Below are positions 8,904 to 17,938 of a stretch of DNA of 64,000 nt, piece after piece. A model generated the notes under the pieces. The model was given only the letters and a program-made list of their open reading frames with translations. It did no database searches and had not been told where the DNA came from. Position 1 is the first letter of the stretch. Every line of letters starts with the position of its first letter. The position numbers were made by a program, and so were the translations under genes. Where the stretch lies: positions 1 to 64,000 of the forward strand of contig CAUAFT010000008.1 in assembly GCA_958428365.1 (NCBI GenBank), in the 5' to 3' direction. This DNA is from an uncultured Lachnospiraceae bacterium. Lineage in GTDB: Bacteria; Bacillota; Clostridia; Lachnospirales; Lachnospiraceae.

Positions 8904-9350
8904 ATGACCATTGGAAGCATTACCAATACTTATCCGTTTTCCGTCTACGCATCGGAAAATACAAAAGCAGAGAATCCGTTTTCCGTCTCAGGAAGCGAGG
9001 AGTGCCAGACCTGTAAGAACCGCAAATATCAGGACGGCTCCAACGAGATGGTTTCCTTCAAATCCGCCGCCCATATCTCACCGGAAGCGGCTGCCGGCAG
9101 GGTACGCGCCCACGAAGGGGAACATGTTGCCAATGCCTATGGAAAAGCAGCGCAAAAAGACGGACAGGTAGTCTATGCCGCTGTCTCCATCCATACTTCC
9201 GTGTGCCCGGAATGCGGAAAAACTTATGTTTCCGGCGGTACTACCAGCACTGCCATCCGCTATCCGAATGAGGACAACCCCTATCAACAAAACAGAAAAT
9301 CTGCAGACGCCACAGTACTGATCGGTGCCAACCTGGATGTGGCGGTCTGA
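8904..9350 (+). CDS. Putative SprA-related metalloprotein (HEGEH motif)
   Basis: A 148-residue protein without a signal peptide. CQTCKNRKYQDGS is followed by VSFK, then VRAHEGEHVANAY near residue 68, which holds an HExxH zinc-peptidase motif. A second cysteine pair (CPEC) lies about 40 residues later, before GKTYVSGG. This layout matches the SprA-related family (PF12118), annotated elsewhere as putative metalloproteases. The substrate is unknown and activity is unproven. AAAGGGGTG precedes the ATG. Flanking genes encode small membrane proteins. Confidence 0.72.
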   Translation: MTIGSITNTYPFSVYASENTKAENPFSVSGSEECQTCKNRKYQDGSNEMVSFKSAAHISPEAAAGRVRAHEGEHVANAYGKAAQKDGQVVYAAVSIHTSVCPECGKTYVSGGTTSTAIRYPNEDNPYQQNRKSADATVLIGANLDVAV

Positions 9351-9374
9351 TGTTAGAAAGAGAGAAAATATACC

Positions 9375-10169
9375 ATGAAAAAATCGTCTACTGAATTAAA
9401 GAGAAGTGCAAGGGAGGCATTGAACGGCAGATATGGCATTTCCATGCTCGCCTTTTTAATCAATACCCTGATTCCCTTTGTGCTTCTCGCACCATTCACG
9501 TTCAATATTTCAAGCACAAGCTCGGCTTCCCAGCTTACGATCTACTACCTGGCTTCCCTGGTTATCTCCATGATCAGCATGATCTTAGCCTGCGGCGTCA
9601 TGTACTTCCATGTAAGACTGGCGAGGGAAAATGTCTGTCAGATCTCCGACGTGTTTTGCTGTTTTAAGAGGCATCCGCAAAAAGTCGTAGGTATGTATCT
9701 TCTTCTGTTCCTTCGGCTTCTCCCTGCGGTTCTGCCTGGATCTATCCTTTTGACACTGGCTCTGGAAGTTTTCCCGACCTCTGCACCTCTCATGGGATTG
9801 GCTGTCATCGCGTTAATTGCAGGCAGTATTCTGGATGTAAAGATTGCCCTGCAATACCGCCTGATCTATTACCTGTTCATGGACGCTCCTGAGACGAAGG
9901 TCAACGAGCTGTTTCATCAAAGCAGAGAACTGATGGATGGAAATAAACTGCGGGGTCTGTATCTCACCCTGAGTTTTATTGGCTGGTATCTGCTGGGTGT
10001 GATCAGTTTCAGTATCGGTTTTCTCTGGATCATGCCTTATATGTCCCAGACATTTGCAAGATTCTATCTGGATGTATTGGAAGAAAAGCAGGGCGCCCAG
10101 GAGACCGCTCATCATACTTATGATTACTACCAGACTCAGGATAATGGAAGTTCCACAGATTATTTTTAA
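9375..10169 (+). CDS. DUF975 family integral membrane protein
   Basis: A 264-residue multi-pass protein with about five to six hydrophobic segments. It opens with KKSSTELKRSAREALNGRYG, the conserved start of DUF975 proteins, whose function is unknown. It lies 24 bases after the metalloprotein gene and ends at a strong bidirectional terminator. Confidence 0.85.
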   Translation: MKKSSTELKRSAREALNGRYGISMLAFLINTLIPFVLLAPFTFNISSTSSASQLTIYYLASLVISMISMILACGVMYFHVRLARENVCQISDVFCCFKRHPQKVVGMYLLLFLRLLPAVLPGSILLTLALEVFPTSAPLMGLAVIALIAGSILDVKIALQYRLIYYLFMDAPETKVNELFHQSRELMDGNKLRGLYLTLSFIGWYLLGVISFSIGFLWIMPYMSQTFARFYLDVLEEKQGAQETAHHTYDYYQTQDNGSSTDYF

Positions 10170-10188
10170 CAATTCTTCAACAGACAAT

Positions 10189-10225
10189 AAAAGAGACCGA
10201 TTCCAGTCCGGAATCGGTCTCTTTT
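10189..10225. terminator. Bidirectional terminator between DUF975 gene and lysC
   Basis: A perfect 16-bp stem (AGAGACCGATTCC and its complement plus an A/T run) closes a 5-base loop, with T runs on both strands. It can end the plus-strand trio and the minus-strand threonine operon. Confidence 0.92.
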
Positions 10226-10237
10226 TATGATCTTTTT

Positions 10238-11443
10238 TTAGTCCTCAATGAATTTGTCATGAACTGCCTTGGTTGCCGTATCCACATCCGCCTCGTCGAT
10301 CAATACGGTAATTCTGATCTCTGAGGTTGCGATCATACGGATATTGACGCCCACGTTGTACAGCGCCTCGAACATCTTACCTGCAACACCCGCGTTGGAC
10401 TGCATTCCCGCTCCGACTACTGATACCTTTGCGACGGTGGAATCTGTCTCAAGGGAGGCAAAGGTCAGTCTGTTTTTATTGGCTTCCAGAATCTTTTCCA
10501 CCTCGCCAACCTGATCTCTTGCCACGGTAAAGGAGATATCCTTTGTGCCGTCACGTCCGATGGACTGTAAGATCACGTCCACGTTGATGTTTTTCTTTCC
10601 TAATAAATCAAATACCTTAAAGGCGATACCCGGTTCATCCTTTAATCCGATCAATGCGACTCTGGCTGCATTCTTATCTACAGCAACTCCGCTAACAAGC
10701 ATACTTTCCACTTCTACTTCCTCCTTAACAACTGTTCCCTCTGCATTATTGAGACTGGAACGTACCACTAACTGTACTCCATATTTTTTTGCCATTTCCA
10801 CAGAACGATTGTGCAATACCTTCGCTCCCAGAGTTGCAAGCTCCAGCATCTCATCATAGGTGATCTCTTTCATTTTTCTTGCATTTGGCACGACTCTCGG
10901 ATCTGCGGTGTAGACGCCTTCCACATCGGTGTAGATCTCGCAGGCGTCCGCGTGAAGGGCTGCCGCCAGCGCAACTGCCGTGGTGTCGGAACCGCCCCTG
11001 CCCAGAGTTGTGATATCGTCGTATTTGTTGATTCCCTGGAATCCTGTAATGATGACGATCTTCTTATTGTCCAGCTCATGACGGATCCTGTCGGAATCGA
11101 TCCTCTTGAATCTCGCATTTCCATAACTGGATGAGGTGTGCATTGCTACCTGAAATGCATTCAGGGAAATAGATGGAACCCCAAGGGTTGCCATTGCCAT
11201 GGACATCAGAGCAACAGAGGTCTGTTCTCCCGTTGCCAGAAGCATATCCATCTCTCTTTTGGACGGGTTCGGGTTAATATCCCTTGCCATCTCGATTAAA
11301 TGATCCGTTGTCTTGCCCATTGCGGAGAGTACCACGACAACGTCGTTGCCGTTTTTGTAATCTTCTACACATCTTCTCGCAACGTTCAAAATTCTTTCTT
11401 TGTCGGCGACGGAACTTCCACCGAACTTCTTAACTATCAGCAT
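10238..11443 (-). CDS. lysC: Aspartate kinase
   Basis: Aspartokinase phosphorylates aspartate, the entry step to lysine, threonine and methionine. KKFGGSSV (residues 4-11) and GRGGSDTTA are kinase motifs. Two ACT-type regulatory regions fill the last 140 residues, so feedback inhibition is expected. The 401 residues match the single-ACT-pair Gram-positive form. It is last in an operon with hom and a predicted homoserine kinase, which ties it to threonine supply. AGGAGG lies 5 bases before the ATG. Confidence 0.95.
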   Translation of the reverse strand: MLIVKKFGGSSVADKERILNVARRCVEDYKNGNDVVVVLSAMGKTTDHLIEMARDINPNPSKREMDMLLATGEQTSVALMSMAMATLGVPSISLNAFQVAMHTSSSYGNARFKRIDSDRIRHELDNKKIVIITGFQGINKYDDITTLGRGGSDTTAVALAAALHADACEIYTDVEGVYTADPRVVPNARKMKEITYDEMLELATLGAKVLHNRSVEMAKKYGVQLVVRSSLNNAEGTVVKEEVEVESMLVSGVAVDKNAARVALIGLKDEPGIAFKVFDLLGKKNINVDVILQSIGRDGTKDISFTVARDQVGEVEKILEANKNRLTFASLETDSTVAKVSVVGAGMQSNAGVAGKMFEALYNVGVNIRMIATSEIRITVLIDEADVDTATKAVHDKFIED

Positions 11444-11485
11444 AACTTCCTCCTAGATGTTTTACCTCTTATTCTTATCCCTGCC

Positions 11486-12688
11486 TTACGACAAAAACAG
11501 ATAATCGATCAGCTTATGACCTTCTTCCACAAAGTTATCGGTCTGTGCCGCTTCTCTCTCATTGTAATGCCAGGATCGCTTTCCTTCTTTTCTGCTGTCG
11601 TAGAGCAGATATGGTACATTATCCGCGGTATGGGTGCGGATGGAGATCGGCGTTGGATGATCCGGAAGGATCAGGAGACGATACTCTTCTCCTGCGTCAT
11701 TTAACCCCTGTACGATTGGGCGGATCACCCGCTCATCCAGATTCTCAATGGCTTTCACCTTCTTCTCCACGCTTCCCTGATGTCCCATCTCATCCGGAGC
11801 TTCCACATGGACGTATACAAAGTCATAGCCCTCCTCCGTCAATACCTTCACGGCGGCTTCGGCTTTTCCCTCATAATTGGTATGAAGTCCTCCGTTGGCT
11901 CCCTCCACGGTAATGACTTTCATGGAAGCTCCTACGGCGATTCCCTTTAATAAATCCACTGCGGAAATCATAGCGCCTTTTTTGCTGGTCTTTTCCTCGA
12001 AAGAAGAGAGGGACGGTCTGGTTCCGGCTCCCCAGAACCAGCAGGAATTTGCCGGATGCAGTCCCTTTTTCCTGCGTTCTATGTTGATCGGATGATTGAC
12101 TAAGATATCATAGCTCTTCTTCATCATCTCTCTTAGATCCGGATTCTCCGGCAGTTTATCTCCGATCTTCTGTCCCAGAACATCGTGGGGCTGAACCAGA
12201 TCCACTACCTCACCCTGATCCCAGATCAGCAGATGACGATAACTGGTTCCCACATAAAAATGATACTGCTCTGTCTCCAGCTCCTTCCTGACTGCCTCTA
12301 AAAGAACTGCCGCGTCCTCCGTACTGATCTCATCAGAACTGTGATCAATGATGGTGCGCTCCTCATAGTTTTCCTCCTCTTCCGAGAGGGTTACGATGTT
12401 ACAGCGCAGGGCGACATCCGTCTCCTTCATTGGAACGCCGATGCTGAGCGCTTCCAATGGAGAACGTCCCGAATAATATTTTCTCGGATTATAACCGAGG
12501 ACGGAAAGATTCGCCGTGTCACTTCCCGGCTTCATACCGTCCGGGATGGTGTGTACCATTCCGATCTCGCCGCTCATTGCCAGACTGTCCATCATGGGAG
12601 TCCCGGCATATTCCAATGGGGTCTTATCTCCTAACTCTGCGATGGGCTCATCTGCCATTCCATCGCCTAATACTACTATATATTTCAC
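11486..12688 (-). CDS. Phosphoglycerate-mutase-like enzyme, predicted homoserine kinase
   Basis: A 400-residue member of the alkaline-phosphatase superfamily related to archaeal-type cofactor-independent phosphoglycerate mutase. Metal-site motifs are VVLGDGMAD (residues 5-13) and GSDTANLSVLGY, with H-rich motifs near the C-terminus. Its position between hom and lysC fits the subfamily modelled as TIGR02535, a proposed homoserine kinase, and no classical thrB is nearby. Glycolytic mutase activity remains possible. The start is GTG with AGGAGG 8 bases upstream. Confidence 0.82.
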   Translation of the reverse strand: MKYIVVLGDGMADEPIAELGDKTPLEYAGTPMMDSLAMSGEIGMVHTIPDGMKPGSDTANLSVLGYNPRKYYSGRSPLEALSIGVPMKETDVALRCNIVTLSEEEENYEERTIIDHSSDEISTEDAAVLLEAVRKELETEQYHFYVGTSYRHLLIWDQGEVVDLVQPHDVLGQKIGDKLPENPDLREMMKKSYDILVNHPINIERRKKGLHPANSCWFWGAGTRPSLSSFEEKTSKKGAMISAVDLLKGIAVGASMKVITVEGANGGLHTNYEGKAEAAVKVLTEEGYDFVYVHVEAPDEMGHQGSVEKKVKAIENLDERVIRPIVQGLNDAGEEYRLLILPDHPTPISIRTHTADNVPYLLYDSRKEGKRSWHYNEREAAQTDNFVEEGHKLIDYLFLS

Positions 12689-12700
12689 AAAAACTGCCTC

Positions 12701-13903
12701 CTAACCTACGCGGATCATCTGGATGATACCGCCCAGTTTTTCTGCCTTTTCCAGATAGACTTCCTCGCTCATCTTCTCTGTCACAAATGCGGTCTCATCG
12801 GAAACCTCTTTGATCTTTATGAATGCAATATCTCCAAAGATCTCTCTTACCCTGGCTTCCTCCGCTTTCGTGCGGACAAAATAGCTGTTCTCTGCCTTCT
12901 TGTAATCCAACAGCTCCATTTTCTCCTCGCTGTAAGAGATCATGATATTGCGGTCTATATGTTTTACGATGTCCACAATATCAGCTGCCACGGCACTGGC
13001 AGTGGGGAGCTTGCCTGCTCCGCTTCCGTAGAACATAGCGTCGCCCAGCATATTGCCATGAACGAAAATAGCGTTGAATACGTCGTTCACGTTATTTAAC
13101 GGATGTTCCGCTCCCAACATGAACGGAGCCACCATGGCATAATAGCTTCCATTGCTCATCCTGCTTGTGGCAAGGAGCTTAATGGAACGTCCCATTGCCT
13201 TTGCATAGGCAATGTCAATCGGGGTGATCCTGGAGATTCCTTCGGTATGTATCTCCTCAAAGTCTACAGTTTTTCCACAGACTAAGGAGGTCAAGATCGC
13301 GATCTTACGGCAGGCGTCGTAGCCCTCCACATCCGCGGTGGGATCTGCCTCCGCATAACCTTTTGCCTGTGCGTCCTTCAACACTTCGTTATAATCGGAT
13401 CCCTCCACGCTCATCTTAGTCAGCATATAGTTCGTGGTTCCGTTTAAGATTCCCGTGATCTCCTCCACGATATCTGCGGTAAGAGATGTCACCAGCGGAC
13501 GGATGATCGGGATTCCGCCTCCCACGCTTGCCTCAAATAAGAAGTTCAATTCTTTTTCTTTTGCAATCTTCAAAAGCTCCGCTCCGTGCTTTGCAACCAG
13601 AGCTTTGTTGGAGGTGGTGACATGCTTTCCTGCCAGAAGCGCCGCCTTTACAAAGGTGTAAGCCGGTTCCACGCCTCCCATTGCCTCCACAACGATCTTT
13701 ACTTCCGGGTCATTTTCAATAACCTGATAGTCGTGTACGATCTTTTCCTGAATTGGGTCGTTTGGAAAATCCCTCAGATCCAATACATATTTTACTTCAA
13801 TTTCTTCTCCTGCGGTCTGTGTGATATGTTCCCGGTTGTTCTCCAGCACCTCTACAACTCCGGAACCGATGGTTCCATATCCTAATACTGCAACTTTAAT
13901 CAT
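12701..13903 (-). CDS. hom: Homoserine dehydrogenase
   Basis: Reduces aspartate semialdehyde to homoserine. The NAD(P)-binding motif GYGTIGSG is at residues 8-15, ILNGTTNYML is the catalytic-domain signature and a C-terminal ACT region gives the probable feedback site. 400 residues. It follows the ACT-domain regulator gene by 4 bases and precedes the predicted homoserine kinase by 12, so the operon order follows the pathway. Confidence 0.96.
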   Translation of the reverse strand: MIKVAVLGYGTIGSGVVEVLENNREHITQTAGEEIEVKYVLDLRDFPNDPIQEKIVHDYQVIENDPEVKIVVEAMGGVEPAYTFVKAALLAGKHVTTSNKALVAKHGAELLKIAKEKELNFLFEASVGGGIPIIRPLVTSLTADIVEEITGILNGTTNYMLTKMSVEGSDYNEVLKDAQAKGYAEADPTADVEGYDACRKIAILTSLVCGKTVDFEEIHTEGISRITPIDIAYAKAMGRSIKLLATSRMSNGSYYAMVAPFMLGAEHPLNNVNDVFNAIFVHGNMLGDAMFYGSGAGKLPTASAVAADIVDIVKHIDRNIMISYSEEKMELLDYKKAENSYFVRTKAEEARVREIFGDIAFIKIKEVSDETAFVTEKMSEEVYLEKAEKLGGIIQMIRVG

Positions 13904-13907
13904 CTTG

Positions 13908-14351
13908 TCACTCCCTAGCTAATATTTTCAAATAGTGTATTCCTTCATGTTCCTCGATGGTCTCTGTCATCTGCGAGACGTCTCCGGTCTCCGGCAATAC
14001 GTCGACGCTTAACGTCAGGGATGCAATGCCGTTCACCGGAATACTCTGATGTATCGTTAAGATGTTCGCGTGATATTCCGCCACGGTCCTTAACACCAGA
14101 GACAGCAATCCCGGCTCGTCATCCATCTGGATCACCATGGTAATGGTCTTTCCTTTACTGTTTTCATGATAGGGAAAGATATCGTCTTTATACTTATAAA
14201 AAGAACTTCTGCTGATTCCCACGCGTTCCGTCGCCTCCTGTACGGATACGACCTTTTCCGATTCCAAAAGTCTTTTTGCCTCCACCACCCGAAGCAGCAC
14301 GTCAGGCACGGCTTTTTCTTTTAAGACAAAGTATGAGACTTTTTCTTCCAT
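13908..14351 (-). CDS. ACT domain-containing regulator (PheB/UPF0735 type)
   Basis: A 147-residue protein with an N-terminal helix-turn-helix-like region (VSVQEATERVGISRSSFYKY) and a C-terminal ACT domain (MVIQMDDEPGLLSLVL). It matches the UPF0735/PheB family found next to hom in Firmicutes. A role as an amino-acid-sensing regulator of this operon is inferred. It is the first gene of the operon, with AGGAGGAG before the ATG. Confidence 0.88.
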   Translation of the reverse strand: MEEKVSYFVLKEKAVPDVLLRVVEAKRLLESEKVVSVQEATERVGISRSSFYKYKDDIFPYHENSKGKTITMVIQMDDEPGLLSLVLRTVAEYHANILTIHQSIPVNGIASLTLSVDVLPETGDVSQMTETIEEHEGIHYLKILARE

Positions 14352-14401
14352 CGTACTCCTCCTGTGTTTGTGTCAGAAATACATTTGTGCTCGTAACAAA
14401 G

Positions 14402-14431
14402 ATAATATCACACTTCACCGGGAGAATGCAA
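14402..14431 (-). promoter_or_regulatory. Promoter of the threonine operon
   Basis: On the minus strand TTGCAT (14426-14431) and TATTAT (14402-14407) are separated by 18 bases, about 50 bases before the ACT-regulator start. The leader is too short for a T-box or lysine riboswitch. Confidence 0.6.
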
Positions 14432-14453
14432 CCTCTTTGTGGTATTTTTTTAC

Positions 14454-15200
14454 TTAATGTCCCCGCGGCTTTCTGTCCATGTATTCCGGTTCCTTTTTCA
14501 GATCCGCATAAAGAAGATCCACAAAGATCACGCCCAGAGGAAGCAGAGCCGCCCAGATGGCCTTTCCCAGAAAAAGCCCGCACAACACTGTGGAGAGGAT
14601 TCCGCCCAGCACAAAGAGCAGCAGCATTCTGAAATGCAGCGCCGCCCGGTTCCAGTGGGTTCTGTCTCCCCCTTTTCTGACTGCCTTCACAAGGGCAATT
14701 CCGGTCTGGCGCAGATGATTTGTACAAAACGTAGTTGCCATAGGCACACCCTGCGCCTGACGGAAGGTATTATACTGCATGGAGCAGATAAAGTTGATTG
14801 CCACCTGAGAGATCTGAAACGGCGCGCTCTCCGGCAAAAATCCCAACACGCAGACCACGATCATCTCCACTAAGATCAGTATAGTGTCCCAGCGCACTCC
14901 ATGTCTCTTTTTCATGGGCTTTGGCAGGGCTTCCGAGACAATGGTTCCTAAAAGATAGGCGCTCATTGGAATCAAATAGTACAGGGCATGGTGCCACTTT
15001 CCCTCCCCGACTGCCATGGCAAACAGAACGAAGTTGGCCGTCTGGGCGTTACAGAAGATCCCGCCCCGGATGGAATAGGTATACGCCCCGTAAAAGCCGC
15101 CCACAAACATGAGCATGGCAAAGATCCACCCTTTTTCACATTCCAGATAATTTTCTTCCGAATCCTGTGACATCTGTGTCGGTAACTCCTCCTTTTCCAT
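14454..15200 (-). CDS. YoaK/DUF1275 family membrane protein
   Basis: A 248-residue protein with about six membrane segments. GGFYGAYTYSIRGGIFCNAQ, NFVLFAMA and GVPMATTFCTNHLRQTG are hallmarks of the YoaK (DUF1275) family. The transport function is unknown. AGGTGG precedes the ATG by 7 bases. It stands between the threonine operon and prfB, and is separated from prfB by a terminator. Confidence 0.88.
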   Translation of the reverse strand: MEKEELPTQMSQDSEENYLECEKGWIFAMLMFVGGFYGAYTYSIRGGIFCNAQTANFVLFAMAVGEGKWHHALYYLIPMSAYLLGTIVSEALPKPMKKRHGVRWDTILILVEMIVVCVLGFLPESAPFQISQVAINFICSMQYNTFRQAQGVPMATTFCTNHLRQTGIALVKAVRKGGDRTHWNRAALHFRMLLLFVLGGILSTVLCGLFLGKAIWAALLPLGVIFVDLLYADLKKEPEYMDRKPRGH

Positions 15201-15275
15201 TCAAATTCCACCTCTTTTCCCAAATTCATCTCTTTATTCTACTGCGAAATGTACTTTTCGGCAATATGAAAACGA

Positions 15276-15302
15276 ATACCCGACCTGTCTCAGGCCGGGT
15301 AT
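15276..15302 (-). terminator. Terminator after prfB
   Basis: On the minus strand an 11-12 bp GC-rich stem (ATACCCGGCCTG and its complement) with one G-U pair is followed by TCGTTTTC. The equivalent position is a mismatch on the plus strand, which supports minus-strand use. Confidence 0.8.
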
Positions 15303-15317
15303 CCCCCAAAAAGTCTG

Positions 15318-16425
15318 CTATTTCAACGCAATCCATTTTAGATATGCATTCATGAACAAATCGATCTTTCCATCCAATACCCTGTCCGCATTGCCGGTCT
15401 CCTCATTGGTCCGATGGTCCTTGACCATGGTATAAGGCTGTAACACATAGGAACGGATCTGGTTTCCCCACCCGATCTCCGTGACGTCTCCACGGATGTC
15501 CGCCGCCTTTTTTGCATTCTCTTCCTGCTTTAACAGATAGAGCTTTGCCTTTAACATCTGCATTGCCTTATCCTTATTCATATGCTGGGACCGCTCATTC
15601 TGACACTGTACCACGATTCCCGTCGGGAGATGGGTAATACGGATTGCCGATGAGGTCTTGTTGATGTGCTGGCCACCGGCTCCTGAAGAACGATAGGTAT
15701 CGATCCGGATGTCGTCGTCTGCGATCTCAATATCCAGATCCTCCTCAATGTCCGGCATCACATCACAGGAGACAAAGGAGGTCTGTCGTTTTCCCGCCGC
15801 ATTGAACGGAGAGATCCGCACCAGACGGTGTACTCCTTTTTCTGACTTCAGATAGCCGTAGGCGTTTTCCCCGCTGATCTGAAAGGTAATGGATTTGATC
15901 CCGGCTTCGTCTCCATCCAGAGAATCCAGCACTTCCAACTGATAGCCCTTATCCGCGGCCCACCGGCTGTACATGCGAAAAAGCATCGCCGCCCAGTCGC
16001 AGGACTCTGTTCCTCCCGCACCTGCGTGAAGGGAGAGGATGGCGTCGTTTTTGTCATACTCTCCTGATAAGAGTGTCTTGATCCGAAGCTCTTCATAATT
16101 CTTTTTTAAGCGCTCCAGTTCTTCCTCAATCTCCGGCAGGATGGACTCGTCATTTTCTTCATAGCCCATCTCTATAAGAGTCTCAATGTCCTCGTAGCCG
16201 CTTTCCAACTGACGGTAGACTTCCACGTCGTCCTTATAGCTCTTAAGCTCCTTCATCTTCTTCTGGGAAGTCTCAGTGTCATCCCAGAAGTCCGGCGCCT
16301 CCATCTCCCGCTCTAATTCTTCGATCCGCTTTTCTTTATTAGCGAGGTCAAAGTGAATCCCTCACTTCACATAGTGGTTCTTTATAACTGTTTAATTCTG
16401 TTTTAAACTGGTCTAATTCTACCAA
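15318..16425 (-). CDS. prfB: Peptide chain release factor 2, programmed +1 frameshift
   Basis: RF2 releases peptides at UGA and UAA. The first 25 codons run from a TTG at 16423-16425 (AAGGTGG just upstream) to an in-frame TGA at 16348-16350 within CTTTGAC. Skipping one base at 16350 continues for 343 codons, giving 368 residues, the normal length. The second frame carries the RF2 SPF recognition motif (VRISPFNAAGK) and the GGQ catalytic motif (GAGGQHINK). An SD-like GTGAGGGA just before the slip site is the usual stimulator. RF2 therefore autoregulates its own synthesis. Confidence 0.95.
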
Positions 16426-16468
16426 AATGCCACCTTCTTTCCTTTTTTGAAACTGTTCAGAGGCAAAA

Positions 16469-16493
16469 TGATCTGCATAAAAAATGCAAATCA
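16469..16493 (-). terminator. Possible terminator after the S41 protease gene
   Basis: On the minus strand TGATTTGCAT and ATGCAGATCA form a 10-bp stem with one G-U pair around a T-rich loop, followed by TTTTG. It lies between the protease stop and prfB. Confidence 0.55.
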
Positions 16494-16523
16494 TACTTGC
16501 ATGAATGATTATCTTTATGCAGG

Positions 16524-17795
16524 TTAATTTCCCGCATTTAGTTCTGTTTCTAAGACTTCCAACGCCTTTTGAATCTGATTGTCCTTGGACATATCGTAAT
16601 CTGCGTCCGGGTCTCCGGTATATTCCAGCTCCAGTTCCACATCCGGCTCAATGCCCACCTCATGGATGTAATTACCCTTCGGCGTATAGTATTTTGCCGT
16701 GGTCAGCTTGATGGCGCTTCCATCGGAGAGCTGTCTCACACTTTGGACAATGCCCTTTCCAAAAGTCTTAGTCCCGATCAGTGTACCGTACTCATAATCC
16801 TTGATGGCTCCCGCAAAAATCTCCGAAGCGCTGGCGCTGTTCTCATTGATGAGGACTGCAAGAGGATACTGCATCTGATTTTCCTCATCTGAGGTGTAAT
16901 CCTGGCGGTTGCCATACTTATCCTCCGTATAGACGGTGATTCCTTCCGGCAGAATATCATCCAGGATCTCCGTCACTGCGGTTAAGTATCCCCCCGGATT
17001 GTCTCTCAGATCCACGATCATCCCCTTCATCCCCTCTTTTTCCAGAGACTCTACCGCTTCCATAAACTGCTGCTCTGTCGGTTCAGAAAATTCTGTGATG
17101 GCGATATAACCAATATCATTTTCCAGCATCTGAGAGGTGACCGTGGGCACCTCCACCTTGTCTCTTTCAATATCAAATTCCAGGTAATCGTCACTGCCCT
17201 CCCGAAGGATCTGCATATGCACCGTAGTGCCCTGATCTCCGCGGATATGAGTTACCAGCTCCGATAACTCCATCTCGGCCGCAGTGATATCCTCTACTTT
17301 GACAATGATGTCTCCGTCCTTAAGTCCCGCTTCCTTTGCCGGGGAACCGTCGTAGACATGGAGAACGCTGACCTGCATAGTCTTGGCGTCCTGACTTAAG
17401 ATTGCCCCCACTCCATAATAGGTTCCGCTGGTGGACGCCATCATGGAATCGTATTCTTCCTTGGTATAGTAGACGGAATAGGGATCGCCGATCCCCTCAA
17501 ACAGACCTTTATAAAGACCGTCTGTCAGTTCCTCCGTATCCACATCCTCGTAATAGTAATAATCGATCTGCGCCAAAAGCTCCTTGATCTTCGCCTCGGT
17601 ACCTGCATCCAGAACCTCCTGGGAATCCGAAGAATCTTTATCGATCAGACTGACCACATACTTGCTTCTCACTCCAAAAAATACCAGCAGCAGGATCAGA
17701 CCCAGGATCACTATTCCAATGATCCCTCCGATCAGCGCCCCTTTTTTGAATCCGTTTTTTTCCTGCGGTACTTTCTGTTCTTCCATTTCTTCCAT
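16524..17795 (-). CDS. S41 family C-terminal processing peptidase
   Basis: A 423-residue membrane-anchored serine protease. After a charged start there is one transmembrane helix (GALIGGIIGIVILGLILLLV, about residues 20-39). A PDZ domain (SPAKEAGLKDGDIIVKV) and the peptidase domain follow, with the catalytic serine in NENSASASEIFAGA and a lysine in GTKTFGKGIVQ. I start it at 17795 because AAAGGAA sits 9 bases upstream; the frame opens 41 codons earlier without a site. Its place next to the M23 hydrolase and ftsEX suggests it processes wall-growth proteins. Confidence 0.9.
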   Translation of the reverse strand: MEEMEEQKVPQEKNGFKKGALIGGIIGIVILGLILLLVFFGVRSKYVVSLIDKDSSDSQEVLDAGTEAKIKELLAQIDYYYYEDVDTEELTDGLYKGLFEGIGDPYSVYYTKEEYDSMMASTSGTYYGVGAILSQDAKTMQVSVLHVYDGSPAKEAGLKDGDIIVKVEDITAAEMELSELVTHIRGDQGTTVHMQILREGSDDYLEFDIERDKVEVPTVTSQMLENDIGYIAITEFSEPTEQQFMEAVESLEKEGMKGMIVDLRDNPGGYLTAVTEILDDILPEGITVYTEDKYGNRQDYTSDEENQMQYPLAVLINENSASASEIFAGAIKDYEYGTLIGTKTFGKGIVQSVRQLSDGSAIKLTTAKYYTPKGNYIHEVGIEPDVELELEYTGDPDADYDMSKDNQIQKALEVLETELNAGN

Positions 17796-17938
17796 AAAAT
17801 TCAGTTCCTTTCTATGTAGTCTGTGTTCTGTCCCGCCCGGTTCTCCTGTTTTAAACGATGACACGATAACACGTTTCCTCTTGGCTTTTCCATTCAATAT
17901 ATGAATTGTACGTTCCATTTATCAATGAATCTGCCTGT

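Noticed and set aside
14352..14401. Possible riboswitch or T-box before the threonine operon
   Set aside because: The leader from the predicted start is only about 40-50 bases and shows no T-box, lysine or threonine attenuator features.
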